Positions 9,993-18,581 of a DNA stretch of 64,000 bases are shown piece after piece; within the stretch, counting starts at the first letter, position 1; every line of letters begins with the position of its first letter. The notes under the pieces were generated by a model. That model did not search any database and had not been told where the DNA came from. It saw only the letters and a program-made list of their open reading frames with translations. The stretch is from contig OZ020269.1 of NCBI GenBank assembly GCA_963971225.1, forward strand, positions 1-64,000, written 5' to 3'. The translations under genes were made by a program, and so were the position numbers. Source of the stretch: Melieria omissa (Eukaryota > Arthropoda > Insecta > Diptera > Ulidiidae).

Positions 9993-12794
9993 TTATCTTA
10001 TTGCTAAGGTCTTACAATAATTGTACAGCTTCGTTTTGAATAAGATTTTTTTACAATGTTTTAAATCCTCTGGCAACTCATTGTATGATTTCAGACCTTT
10101 ATAAAACAAACAATTTTTTTCCATTTCTCTTCCAACTTTAGGAAGTTTGAAATTATTTTTCTGTCTTGTATTAATGCTATGCGTTTCGTTTATGAATTTT
10201 AAGTGAGTGTATAAGTAATTAGGTAAGTTACCATTTAGAATGTTATGGATAAACTTCATTGTGTAGTAAAATATTTGCTGCTTTACACTAAGCCAGTTAA
10301 GATTACACAGCATATCTCCTATATGTGCATCATATCGTGATTTCAAAATAAATCGCATTGCTTTGTTTTGCATTTTTTGCAGCTTTTTAATTTGATTATC
10401 TTTCATTATAAAAAATATTGTTGGGCAATAAATAAAGTGCGGTTCGATAATGGACTTATAAACCATGATTTTATATGATTTTTGTAAATGTTTGCAAGTT
10501 CTTTTCATAAAGAAGATTTGATTGGCAATTTTACTAATTGTGTAATTAATGTGATCTTTGAATGTCAGTTTCTCATCAATTACAACACCTAAATATTTGA
10601 TTTTATTTACTTTTCCAATCTCTACTCCGTTGAATTTCAGTCCATTCACGTTTAACTTGTTGTTTCTTGTGATAAACATAAATTTCGTTTTATCAATATT
10701 AAGCTTGAGTTTGTTTGCACAGAGCCAACTATAAAAACTGTCTAAGTCTGATTGCAGCTTTTCGTTCATTTGATCTATGTCCTTGCCACTTATCATGATC
10801 AACGCATCATCCGCAAAAAGCTTTATACTACTGAATTGAAGTGATGAAACAATATCATTTATGTAAATGTTGAATAAAATTGGAGCTAAAACAGAACCTT
10901 GTGGCAGGCCGATTTTAACTTTCATATTGTCAGATACAGAGGAACCTATAACTGTTTTCTGCTTCCGGTTTTTCAAAAAACTTCTAAACCATTTCAATTC
11001 AACATTCCTTATACCTATTAAAGACAACTTGCGCAACAAAATGTCCTGATCTATAGTCTCAAAAGCTCTTTTGAGATCAACAAACACAGCCAAAATAGAT
11101 TTATTGTCGTTCATATCTTCATTCCACCCCGCTAATACCAGGTTTAACGCTGTTTCACACGAGTGCTTTTGTCTGAATCCCGACTGTTGTGAAATAATTA
11201 TTTTATTAAATTCCAAATATTTGACTAATTGGTTTTTTACAACAGTTTCCAAAATCTTTTCATCGCAAGGTAAAGTATTAATCGGTCGCAATTCCTCTGC
11301 TTTTAGAGTCCCTTTGACCTTTTCTATTGGAACAACTACTGAGATCTTCCATACATCCGGTACAATTCCTTCTTTAAGACTGTCATTTACTATTGTCGTA
11401 TAGAAGTGGCCGATGTATGGCATAGAGTCCTTAAGGACGCCTTCCGATAATAATTTCTTACCTCCCTTTTTGTTTTTGAATTTATGAACTATATCTTCAA
11501 TATCCTGTACAGAGACTTGCATGAATTTGAGTTCAGTGTTTATTGGTTTACTAAACAAATTTATGGCACTAGATGGAATGTTGTCAACTATTTCTTCTAC
11601 GCTCTCCAAAAAATATTTGTTTAAGTTATTTGCTAATTCCGTTTCTTTTTCGTACAGTTGGCCTTTAATTATTATTTTCGTTATGCGTGGTTTTTCAACC
11701 GTTCTGCAAATGGTTTGTTTCAAATATTTCCACATCAATTTGCTATCATGTCTATTTTTGGTTATTTTATACTCCAAAAACTCGGTCTTCTTTTTCCTTA
11801 TTAATTTCTTATATAATGTCTTGATACGTTTATATTCATCCCATATCCCCGTTGTTCGCGCTATTTTGTATAATTTCAGCTTGTTTTTATTTAGAACGGC
11901 TAATTCCTTATCATACCACTTGTTCATTATTTTAATTTTTATTGATTTTTCATAAGTTAGCTTTAGCATAACGTCCATAATAGTATTATTGAGGAACAAC
12001 ACCTTGTTTTCCAGGTCAAACTGATCAAACGAACTAAAGTTTTGTTTTCGTAGGAACTCCATAAGAATCTCGTTATTATATAACTCCCACGAGACTATTT
12101 TTGCACTGCTTCTCATTTGAAAGTTAGCATTTCTTTCGAGATTAAATTTTATTGTTTCATGATCTGAAATCCGACACTCATTCAGCCTTTCACATTGTAC
12201 ACTGTTAGAGTTTGTAAACAGTAAGTCAATTTTTGTTGTAGATCTTTCTGTTATGCGAGTATCGAAATCTACTTTTTGGTACATCGAGTATGATTTAAAA
12301 AGTTCTATTAGTTTATTACTGTAAGTCGATTGTTTATTTAAATTTATGTTGAAATCACCTACAATGATGCAGTTATTGGACAATTCACATGTACCACCTA
12401 GAACATCACTTAAATAGTTAATAAAATTTGCATCACTGGAATTAGGTGAATGATAAACAATGCCTATTTGCCATTTTGGACTTATTTGCTTTATTTGAAT
12501 AACTATGCACCAAATATTCTTATCTATCGATTTGTTGTACTTTACAACATAATTTATAGAACTTTGTAGGTACATCATAACACCACCAGTGTGTCTACTG
12601 TGTGAATCACATCGTATTAAATTGTACGATAGTATATCAAGTTCTTGATCTGTAATGTCTTTTGTTGTACATGTTTCTGCGCATAACATCATTGTCGGTT
12701 TCTTGATTTCTACTAATCTCTCAATCTCATTTTTGTTCGCTAGTATACTATTAATATTTAAATATAAACAAGTTAGGTCTAAGTTTGATGATTG
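9993..12794 (-). CDS. LINE ORF2: APE-type endonuclease + reverse transcriptase
   Basis: The frame is open from just after the ORF1 UAG (codon 12794-12792) to a stop at 9993-9995. The first ATG is at 12692 and gives 899 residues. Counting from it, endonuclease motifs are CAET (E6), GGVMMY (36-41), VGDFN (111-115) and SDH (176-178). The first catalytic motif of APE-type endonucleases, the Asn of an LN-(I)-(R/N)-SI box, is seen only upstream of that ATG as YLNINSI. RT motifs are VFVDLKRAF (D539), GLPQGSVLAPILFN and LFADDALI (FADD 626-629), followed by YLGVVIDEKLTF and a C-terminal thumb region. The enzyme would nick the target and prime reverse transcription from it. No stop or frameshift is visible, so the copy is probably young. 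The most likely route to a complete protein is passage through the UAG. Confidence 0.9.
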   Translation of the reverse strand, partial: QSSNLDLTCLYLNINSILANKNEIERLVEIKKPTMMLCAETCTTKDITDQELDILSYNLIRCDSHSRHTGGVMMYLQSSINYVVKYNKSIDKNIWCIVIQIKQISPKWQIGIVYHSPNSSDANFINYLSDVLGGTCELSNNCIIVGDFNINLNKQSTYSNKLIELFKSYSMYQKVDFDTRITERSTTKIDLLFTNSNSVQCERLNECRISDHETIKFNLERNANFQMRSSAKIVSWELYNNEILMEFLRKQNFSSFDQFDLENKVLFLNNTIMDVMLKLTYEKSIKIKIMNKWYDKELAVLNKNKLKLYKIARTTGIWDEYKRIKTLYKKLIRKKKTEFLEYKITKNRHDSKLMWKYLKQTICRTVEKPRITKIIIKGQLYEKETELANNLNKYFLESVEEIVDNIPSSAINLFSKPINTELKFMQVSVQDIEDIVHKFKNKKGGKKLLSEGVLKDSMPYIGHFYTTIVNDSLKEGIVPDVWKISVVVPIEKVKGTLKAEELRPINTLPCDEKILETVVKNQLVKYLEFNKIIISQQSGFRQKHSCETALNLVLAGWNEDMNDNKSILAVFVDLKRAFETIDQDILLRKLSLIGIRNVELKWFRSFLKNRKQKTVIGSSVSDNMKVKIGLPQGSVLAPILFNIYINDIVSSLQFSSIKLFADDALIMISGKDIDQMNEKLQSDLDSFYSWLCANKLKLNIDKTKFMFITRNNKLNVNGLKFNGVEIGKVNKIKYLGVVIDEKLTFKDHINYTISKIANQIFFMKRTCKHLQKSYKIMVYKSIIEPHFIYCPTIFFIMKDNQIKKLQKMQNKAMRFILKSRYDAHIGDMLCNLNWLSVKQQIFYYTMKFIHNILNGNLPNYLYTHLKFINETHSINTRQKNNFKLPKVGREMEKNCLFYKGLKSYNELPEDLKHCKKILFKTKLYNYCKTLAIR

Positions 12795-12797
12795 CTA
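12789..12797 (-). other. Candidate UAG stop-codon readthrough site between ORF1 and ORF2
   Basis: The element strand reads aaa-tag-caa-tca. ORF1 ends at this UAG and the same frame is open on the other side for 34 codons before the first ATG of ORF2. UAG followed by CARYYA is the well-known tobamovirus-type readthrough context, and CAATCA fits it exactly. The 34 intervening codons encode the N-terminal endonuclease motif (YLNINSI), so they must be translated for a complete enzyme. An alternative is a chance nonsense mutation in a single long frame, or non-AUG initiation. Confidence 0.55.
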
Positions 12798-13895
12798 TTT
12801 CTTAACCTTACTTATATTTTTGTTTTGAATGCATCTTTTGAATGCTGGGCAATCTCTGCTGAATACCGAATGATCTACATTGACATCTAATAATCTTTTC
12901 TGTACCAGTTCATGACAATTAACACACTTAACACAATCAGATTTACAGTCTTTTACATCATGGTTTCCCGCACATTTACTACATGCCTTTTTGTTTATAC
13001 ATTCGCTAGCTTTATGGTTATAGCCAAAACACTTAAAGCATCTCAATATATTCACATGTTCAAATACAAGACAAGAATCCCATTCTATATTAACCCTTTT
13101 TTGTGCTAAGATGCTATCATAAGTGACAGCATCGGTTTCAATTATTGCATTGTAGCATTCTTCCCTTCTATTAACATTTGCATAAACTTTTATTATTTTA
13201 AATTCTTTGCCAAAACAAGCATCATTTTGTGCACTTAAACATTCTACGATACGCTCATTAGCGAGTCTCTCCGATATACCAGTAACTTTGAACAGCCTCT
13301 TAATCATGCTTCGTTCCTTCGATTTCTCCAGCTCATAATCTTTTCCAATTCGTTCAGTGATTTGCTGTTGCACTTGCTCGCAAGCCTCCTTGCTCTTACA
13401 TTGCACGATTAGTCCACCACTATTTAGCTCTCGCACAGAGCTCACTAGGCCTTCAGTTGGTTCTATAGCTGTTTTTAACGCATTCTTCGCCTCCTTGTTA
13501 CGCTTTCCTTTATCTTTAGGTTTAATAACAATTTTGTTCTCGTTATTTCTGGCAATTTCCGCATATGATAATTTATTACAGTCATTTTTATTTGAATTTT
13601 CCTTACAGGTTTCATTTAGTTTCTCATAACACTGTTTAAGTTCTTTCGACATTTCGGTTATTATCTCTTTCTTCATTATATTAAGTTTGATTTCTATATT
13701 GTGCTCCATGAGCGCGTTAAAGTCAGTTACGATACTATTTTTCACATGGTTAAGTTTATTATATAACACTTCCTCTAAGACGTTTTTTATTTCATTCTTT
13801 CCAACTTTTGATTGATCACACTTTTGAATTAAATGTTTGATTTCTACAAATTTAGTGTTAGTATCTGATAAGGTGCATTGATTACAAAACCATTT
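12795..13895 (-). CDS. LINE ORF1 (gag-like nucleic-acid-binding protein), 5'-truncated
   Basis: The frame is open from the element's truncated 5' edge to the UAG at 12795-12797 (366 codons). It has no usable ATG start because the beginning is missing. The first residues, KWFCNQC, look like the last W-x-C-x-x-C of a PHD-type zinc finger. A Lys/Glu-rich, coiled-coil-prone stretch follows. Near the C-terminus are a CX2CX4HX4C knuckle (CFKCFGYNHKASEC), a CX2CX3HX4C knuckle (CSKCAGNHDVKDC) and a third, stretched Cys/His cluster (CVKCVNCH...H...C). ORF1 proteins of this kind bind the element RNA in the retrotransposition particle. The stop is in the same frame as ORF2. Confidence 0.85.
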   Translation of the reverse strand, partial: KWFCNQCTLSDTNTKFVEIKHLIQKCDQSKVGKNEIKNVLEEVLYNKLNHVKNSIVTDFNALMEHNIEIKLNIMKKEIITEMSKELKQCYEKLNETCKENSNKNDCNKLSYAEIARNNENKIVIKPKDKGKRNKEAKNALKTAIEPTEGLVSSVRELNSGGLIVQCKSKEACEQVQQQITERIGKDYELEKSKERSMIKRLFKVTGISERLANERIVECLSAQNDACFGKEFKIIKVYANVNRREECYNAIIETDAVTYDSILAQKRVNIEWDSCLVFEHVNILRCFKCFGYNHKASECINKKACSKCAGNHDVKDCKSDCVKCVNCHELVQKRLLDVNVDHSVFSRDCPAFKRCIQNKNISKVKK

Positions 13896-13897
13896 TA

Positions 13898-14276
13898 TAT
13901 AGAAGGATGATTGATACCATTATAGAAAGCATACGAGTCTAGCTAAATAATAAGGCATAATATTATTAAAATCCGTTAACGGGTCGAGATTTAACAGCCA
14001 TAATTTCGATCATGCTGCCGGTGGGATATTTTTTTATTTACCAAATTATTGAAAGGTGGTCACTCTGGCATAATTTTGACGCCATTTTGATTAAAGTGAT
14101 TGTGCGTACTTAGGTTCCACAAGCATTTGATTGGTTATATAGATCAGAGGTGCATTCTTTCAATCAGTCGTTGTTGTGACAGCAACGAAGCAACACGTGT
14201 GGGGGCTGCGCGGATTTTTGTTTTGTTTCCTCAAGAAATTCTATGTATGAAAAAAAATTAGATGCTTTTGTTGTTG
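13898..14276. repeat. Satellite segment 3, between the LINE and mariner 2
   Basis: Continues the 9574 monomer from offset ~299 (agaaggatgattg) through the TATA/initiator region to the TA where mariner 2 sits. It carries the ggcataatt variant and no gene. Confidence 0.95.
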
Positions 14277-14278
14277 TA

Positions 14279-15019
14279 TCAGGTGTACAACTTTGCTTCC
14301 GCCGTTTTTTTCCAAAATTAAAAGCTTTATTGCGAAAAAGTGCTTACAGATGTATTATTCAAAGTATTGTCCGTCGCTAGCGACAACTTTCTCCCATCTT
14401 TCCGGCAATTTTCGGATCCCGGCTCGAAAAAAGGAGTCCTCTTTTGACGCTATCCATGAAGCAATCCATTTTTCCAATTCTTCGAAGGATTGAAAATGTT
14501 GATCTGCCAGGCCGTGTGCCATCGAACGGAATAGGTGGAAGTCAGAAGGGGCGACATCTGGGGAATACGGCGGGTGGGGCAAGACTTCCCATTTCAGCGT
14601 TTCCAGGTACTTTTTGACCACTTTTGCGACGTGAGGCCGAGCATTGTCGTGTTGGAGGATGACTTGGTCATGTCGCTCCTCCATTTTTAAAACGTTGAAA
14701 CCACTCCCGACACGTTCTTTCACTCAGAGCAGCATCACCGTAAGTTTCTGAGAGCATTCGATGCGCTTCAGCTGCATTTTTTTTCGAATTGTAACAGAAA
14801 AGTAAAACTTCCCGCAAATGGCGAGAATTGGGCACATAAACGGACATTTTCGAGCGTGAATAATACGAAAACAAGAACAACTGTCACTGAAACGGCAATG
14901 ACAATTCGTTAGGCACTGTCCACACTCACTTTAAAGGCATTACCATCTATGTATTTCAACCAGCCTCAGCCGGTACAGCCACCTATCGGAAAACGGCGGA
15001 AGCAAAGTTGTACACCTGA
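14279..15019 (-). mobile_element. Internally deleted mariner copy 2 (741 bp)
   Basis: Same length, ends, internal deletion and monomer TA (14277-14278 and 15020-15021) as copy 1. Only one difference from copy 1 was noticed. The flank downstream has the same jump from gggaacatta back to gttgacaagc (15074/15075), so copies 1 and 2 descend from one block by duplication. Confidence 0.95.
14355..14847 (-). pseudogene. mariner transposase remnant (copy 2)
   Basis: The N-terminal piece (ATG at 14847, ends FKNG) and the C-terminal piece (HDNARPH to DGQYFE) lie in different frames, with the same central deletion as copy 1. The translations of both pieces are identical to those of copy 1. It lacks the first catalytic Asp and is non-functional. 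Confidence 0.93.
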
Positions 15020-15323
15020 TAGTTTTTGTTTTGGCGATTGGTTGGCCTTTCGGCAATGACAAATGGGAACATTAGTTGACAAGCATTTTAGTGGTTGCAC
15101 CCAAGTAGCAATTTTTTCAAAGTCACCGTTCCAAATCGATTTGCTTTCGAACCTTGGGGTATAGAAGGATGATTGATACCATTATAGAAAGCATACGAGT
15201 CTAGCTAAATAATAAGGCATAATATTATTAAAATCCGTTAACGGGTCGAGATTTAACAGCCATAATTTCGATCATGCTGCCGGTGGGATATTTTTTTATT
15301 TACCAAATTATTGAAAGGTGGTC
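15020..15323. repeat. Satellite segment 4, between mariner 2 and the RTE
   Basis: Monomer sequence carrying the jump-back junction at 15074/15075 (offset 730 to 212), then running to offset ~457, where the RTE is inserted. The last 13 bases (15311-15323, ttgaaaggtggtc) are the left target duplication of the RTE. Confidence 0.95.
15311..15323. repeat. RTE target-site duplication, left copy
   Basis: ttgaaaggtggtc, identical to 18582-18594 and to the uninterrupted monomer, where it is followed by actctggc. Confidence 0.95.
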
Positions 15324-15366
15324 TTACTTACTTACTTAACTGGCCATAACAACCCGTTATCGGGTT
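15324..15366 (-). repeat. RTE 3' end: (TTAC)n tail and hairpin around the stop codon
   Basis: Plus-strand ttac units at 15324-15337 form the tail. At 15351-15366, aacccg and cgggtt form a perfect 6-bp stem with loop ttat. The minus-strand stop codon TAA (15359-15357) lies in that loop. A 3' structure next to a short tandem tail is the sort of feature LINE reverse transcriptases recognise, though this is inferred. Confidence 0.7.
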
Positions 15367-18341
15367 ACGGCCTGCCGCAAAACTTCTCTCCAGGCGCCTC
15401 TGCTTCGCGCGCGCCTTCTCCAGTTGGTCACACCAAGAGATACCAGGGCCTCTTCCACTTGGTCCTTCCACCGGAGACACGGCCTCCCTCTTCGCCGTCG
15501 ACCTCCAACCATCGCATCGAATACCTTTTTCGCCGGAGCTTCGTCGTCCATGCGGCAGACATGACCGAGCCAGCGTAGCCGCTGGATGTTAATTCGCTGC
15601 GCTACGTCCATGTCCTTATACAGCTCATACAGCTCGTTATTGGTTCGTATGCGATAGTCGTCACCAACCCGAACAGGGCCGAAGATTTTGCGAAGCACCT
15701 TCCTCTCGAACACTCCAAGGGCCGCTATGTCGTTTCGTGTCATTGTCCATGCTTCAGCGCCATAGAGGAGCACGGGCAAGATAAGCGTCCTATAGAGTGA
15801 AAGTTTTGTCGGTCGAGAGAGGTCTCTACTTCTCAATTGCCTACCGAGACCGTAGTAGCACCTGTTGGCAAGAGTTATCCTTCGCTTTATCTCCAGACTG
15901 ACATCATTGCTGCTGTTGATGGCGGTGCCAAGGTAGACGAATTCCTTGACAACTTCAAAAGCATACCTGTCGGCCTCGACGTGAGACCCTAGCCGCTGCG
16001 AGTCCCTGCGTGTAGACAGCATATACTTCGTCTTGCCCTCATTTACCACCAGACCCATTTTGGCAGATTCTCTTTCGATAGCCGCAAAGGCAGCGGTGAC
16101 ATCTCGCTTGTTACGTCCGATTACATCAATATCATCAGCGTAAGCAAGGAGCTGGACACTTTTGTTGAAAATTGTGCCATTACGATGTACACCGGCCTTG
16201 CGCAGAACACTCTCCATGGTGAAGTTGAAGAGGTCGCAGGACAAAGGATCACCCTGTCTGAAACCTCGAACGGTATCAAAGGGGTCGGAGAGGTCACTTC
16301 CAACCTTGACGGAGCTGCGCGTGTTGCTCAACGTCGCTCTGCAAAGTCTCACGAGCTTTGCAGGGATACCAAGTTCAGACAATGCGGCATATAGGCGATC
16401 CCTTATCGGGCTATCGAATGCTGCCTTGTAATCGATGAAGAGATGGTGTGTATCGATTTGGTTCTCATGGGTCTTCTCCAGGATTTGGCGTAGAGTGAAT
16501 ATCTGGTCGATGGTGGACTTACCAGGTCTAAAGCCGCACTGATAAGGTCCAATCAGCGCCTTGGCGAGTGGCTTTAGTCTTTCACATAATACGCTCGTCA
16601 GGACCTTGTATGCAATGGGAAGTAGGCTGATACCCCTGTAGTTGGCGCATATTGTTGGGTCGCCTTTCTTCAGCACAGGACAAAGGGCACTGAGGTTCCA
16701 ATCGTTGGGCATTCGTTCCTCCAGCCATATTTTGCAAATGAGCTGATGCATGCACCCAATCAGCTCACCGCCGCCGGCCTTGAACAATTCAGCTGGTAGC
16801 CCATCCGGCCCTGCAGCTTTGTTGTTCTTGAGTCGCTGGATAGCGACCCGGACCTCGTCATGGCTGGGCGGTGGCACATCCACACCGTCGTCGTCGATTG
16901 GTGCCATCTGGACATCTTCACCACTGGCGGAATTGTTCCTTTCGTCGCCTGCGAGCAGCTTGGTGAAGTGCTCCTTCCACAACCTCAGCACACCCTGCGC
17001 ATCCGTAACCAGATCCCCGTTTTCGTCTCTGCAAGAAGATGCCCCAGGCTTAAATCCTTCCGTAAGACGCTTAACTTTTTGGAAGAATTTTCGGGCGTCA
17101 TTCCTGCTCCTGCACTCCTCGATTTCCTCACGCTCGCGCCTTTCTTGCTCCCGTTTCTTGCGTCTAAAAAGGCACCTCTCTTTCTTCCTCTCCTCCCGGT
17201 ATTTTTCTGTCATGGCTCGCGTGGCGGCCGACTGCAGGGTCTTCTTGTATGCAGCATTCTTCACTGCAGTGGCTGCGCGACACTCTTCATCGTACCATTG
17301 GTTTTTTGGTGGTGGGCGTCGAAAACCAAGGACATTTTCTGCGGCGGCGCGCATAGAGTGGGATAAGTGAGCCCATAATCCGCCGATGTCATCAGGTGGA
17401 GAGGGGGAGCGACCAAGCTGGTTGGAGAGTTGAGCGGAGTAGGCTTCGGCTACCCCTTGTGATCGCAGCTTACTGATGTCCAGCTTTCTTCGCAAACTAG
17501 GTTGTGCGGTCTTCGCTGCGCAAAGACGCATGCGTACCTTGGCTGCAACAAGGTAGTGGTCCGAGTCGATGTTGGGTCCTCGGAACGTGCGCACATCTAG
17601 AATGCTAGAAGCATGCCTTCCATCAATCACAATGTGATCAATCTGGTTGCGTGTGGATTGATCGGGGGATAACCAGGTGGCCTTGTGGATATCGAGGTGC
17701 TGGAATCTGGTGCTACTAACTACCATGTTTCGTGCCGCGGCGAAATCGATCAGCCTCAGACCGTTGTTCGAAGTGGTCCCATGGAGGCTGAACTGCCCGA
17801 CTGTGGGGCCAAAGACGCCTTCTCGCCCGACCTTTGCGTTGAAGTCCCCGAGGACAATTTTGACGTCATGGGCCGGGCACCTGTCGTAGACGTCCTCGAG
17901 CTTCGCATAGAAGGCATCCTTGGTCGCATCGTCCTTCTCTTCCGTCGGGGCGTGCGCGCAAATCAGGCTGATGCTAAAGTATTTAGCTTTGATGCGGATC
18001 GAAGCCAGCCGTTCGTTCACCAGAGTGAACCGAGAGACGTGGTGGCGAAGTCTCTTGCTGACCACAAATCCGCAGCCAAATTCGCGCTTCTCCGCATGGC
18101 AGCTGTAGTAGATATCGCAGTCTGCTCGCTTAGAGCAACCTTGTCCTGTCCATCGCATTTCCTGGATGGCGGTGATGTCAGCCTTACATTTCGTGAGGGC
18201 TTCCGCCAGTTGGATAGAGGCACCTTCCCTATAGAGGGTCCGGACATTCCAGGTGCATATCCTCAAATCATGGTCCTTGAATCGTTTGCTGTGGTCGTCA
18301 ACATTGTGGGTTCCTTCCGAGGCTTGCTTTTTGGCTTTCAT
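15357..18341 (-). CDS. RTE endonuclease/reverse transcriptase polyprotein
   Basis: The first ATG is at 18341 (994 codons). The frame is open up to 18389 but begins there without ATG, just after an in-frame TAA. The APE-type endonuclease is complete: ICTWNVRTL (Asn 32), AIQEMRW (Glu 61), VLGDFNAKVG (165-168), NQIDH and DSDHYLV (SDH 260-262). A charged Lys/Arg/Glu linker follows. RT motifs are KAAGPDGLPAELF, YRGISLLPIAYK, HLFIDYKAAFD (Asp 637), GFRQGDPLSCDLFN and LAYADDIDVIG (YADD 734-737). The C-terminus holds WLGHVCRMDD and RRRGRPCLRWKDQVEEA, common in RTE relatives. No stop or frameshift is visible, so the protein could be functional. It would nick DNA and copy its own RNA at the nick. Confidence 0.93.
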   Translation of the reverse strand: MKAKKQASEGTHNVDDHSKRFKDHDLRICTWNVRTLYREGASIQLAEALTKCKADITAIQEMRWTGQGCSKRADCDIYYSCHAEKREFGCGFVVSKRLRHHVSRFTLVNERLASIRIKAKYFSISLICAHAPTEEKDDATKDAFYAKLEDVYDRCPAHDVKIVLGDFNAKVGREGVFGPTVGQFSLHGTTSNNGLRLIDFAAARNMVVSSTRFQHLDIHKATWLSPDQSTRNQIDHIVIDGRHASSILDVRTFRGPNIDSDHYLVAAKVRMRLCAAKTAQPSLRRKLDISKLRSQGVAEAYSAQLSNQLGRSPSPPDDIGGLWAHLSHSMRAAAENVLGFRRPPPKNQWYDEECRAATAVKNAAYKKTLQSAATRAMTEKYREERKKERCLFRRKKREQERREREEIEECRSRNDARKFFQKVKRLTEGFKPGASSCRDENGDLVTDAQGVLRLWKEHFTKLLAGDERNNSASGEDVQMAPIDDDGVDVPPPSHDEVRVAIQRLKNNKAAGPDGLPAELFKAGGGELIGCMHQLICKIWLEERMPNDWNLSALCPVLKKGDPTICANYRGISLLPIAYKVLTSVLCERLKPLAKALIGPYQCGFRPGKSTIDQIFTLRQILEKTHENQIDTHHLFIDYKAAFDSPIRDRLYAALSELGIPAKLVRLCRATLSNTRSSVKVGSDLSDPFDTVRGFRQGDPLSCDLFNFTMESVLRKAGVHRNGTIFNKSVQLLAYADDIDVIGRNKRDVTAAFAAIERESAKMGLVVNEGKTKYMLSTRRDSQRLGSHVEADRYAFEVVKEFVYLGTAINSSNDVSLEIKRRITLANRCYYGLGRQLRSRDLSRPTKLSLYRTLILPVLLYGAEAWTMTRNDIAALGVFERKVLRKIFGPVRVGDDYRIRTNNELYELYKDMDVAQRINIQRLRWLGHVCRMDDEAPAKKVFDAMVGGRRRRGRPCLRWKDQVEEALVSLGVTNWRRRARSRGAWREVLRQAVTR

Positions 18342-18432
18342 TGGTATTTGGTTTTCCGTGGCGGGCACCAAACCCTGCGCACAACCCAAATTTTAAGTCC
18401 TGGGGATAGGACTCGCTGCACACATTAGTTCA

Positions 18433-18581
18433 CTATTCAGCGGATGCCAAATAGCTATCCAGAAGGGCCGCGCGGAGGCTGTGCATCAGCTTGGATTGGA
18501 CAGGGACAAGGATCGTTCTGGCGTTCGCCAGGTTGAACGCAATCAGAGACTTTACCTTGTATGTCCGCTCCCTTCCTTCCT
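18433..18581 (-). other. RTE 5' leader with a short open frame (possible ORF1 remnant)
   Basis: A frame runs from the satellite junction to a TAG at 18433, giving ...FNLANARTILVPVQSK...LLDSYLASAE inside the element. Its only in-element ATG leaves about 16 codons. Some RTEs have a tiny ORF1 ahead of ORF2, so this may be the end of one, or simple leader sequence. Its stop precedes the large frame by about 90 bp. Confidence 0.25.

Larger units (their letters stand above)
9873..13897 (-). mobile_element. 5'-truncated Jockey/CR1-type non-LTR retrotransposon (LINE)
   Basis: This ~4.0-kb insertion interrupts ggggtat/agaagg of a monomer. On the minus strand it holds the 3' part of a gag-like ORF1, a single UAG, then an endonuclease plus reverse-transcriptase ORF2, a ~120-bp 3' UTR and an (AAAT)n tail at 9873-9908. 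The target duplication is at most tat (9870-9872 and 13898-13900) and is ambiguous. The 5' end falls inside ORF1, as expected for incomplete reverse transcription. FADD, SGFRQKHSCETAL and YLGVVID place the RT in the Jockey/CR1 superfamily. A PHD-like end (WFCNQC) in ORF1 leans towards CR1-like groups, but the clade needs a tree. Confidence 0.93.
15324..18581 (-). mobile_element. RTE-type non-LTR retrotransposon with 13-bp target duplication
   Basis: A 3,258-bp insertion flanked by perfect ttgaaaggtggtc repeats (15311-15323 and 18582-18594). It ends in a (TTAC)n tail and has an almost absent 3' UTR, both typical of the RTE clade. It is clearly more GC-rich than the satellite, so its composition reflects another origin. 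The single large open frame and perfect duplication suggest recent insertion. It may lack a little of the 5' leader. It lies only in the second of two duplicated satellite blocks, so it arrived after that duplication. Confidence 0.95.

Noticed and set aside
9870..13900. A clear target-site duplication for the LINE
   Set aside because: Only tat is shared by both edges and it merges with the (TTTA)n tail, so no reliable duplication can be claimed.
16750..17370. Long plus-strand frames opposite the RTE (for example 206 and 247 codons)
   Set aside because: They lie antisense to a clear RT frame in GC-rich sequence and show no recognisable domains.
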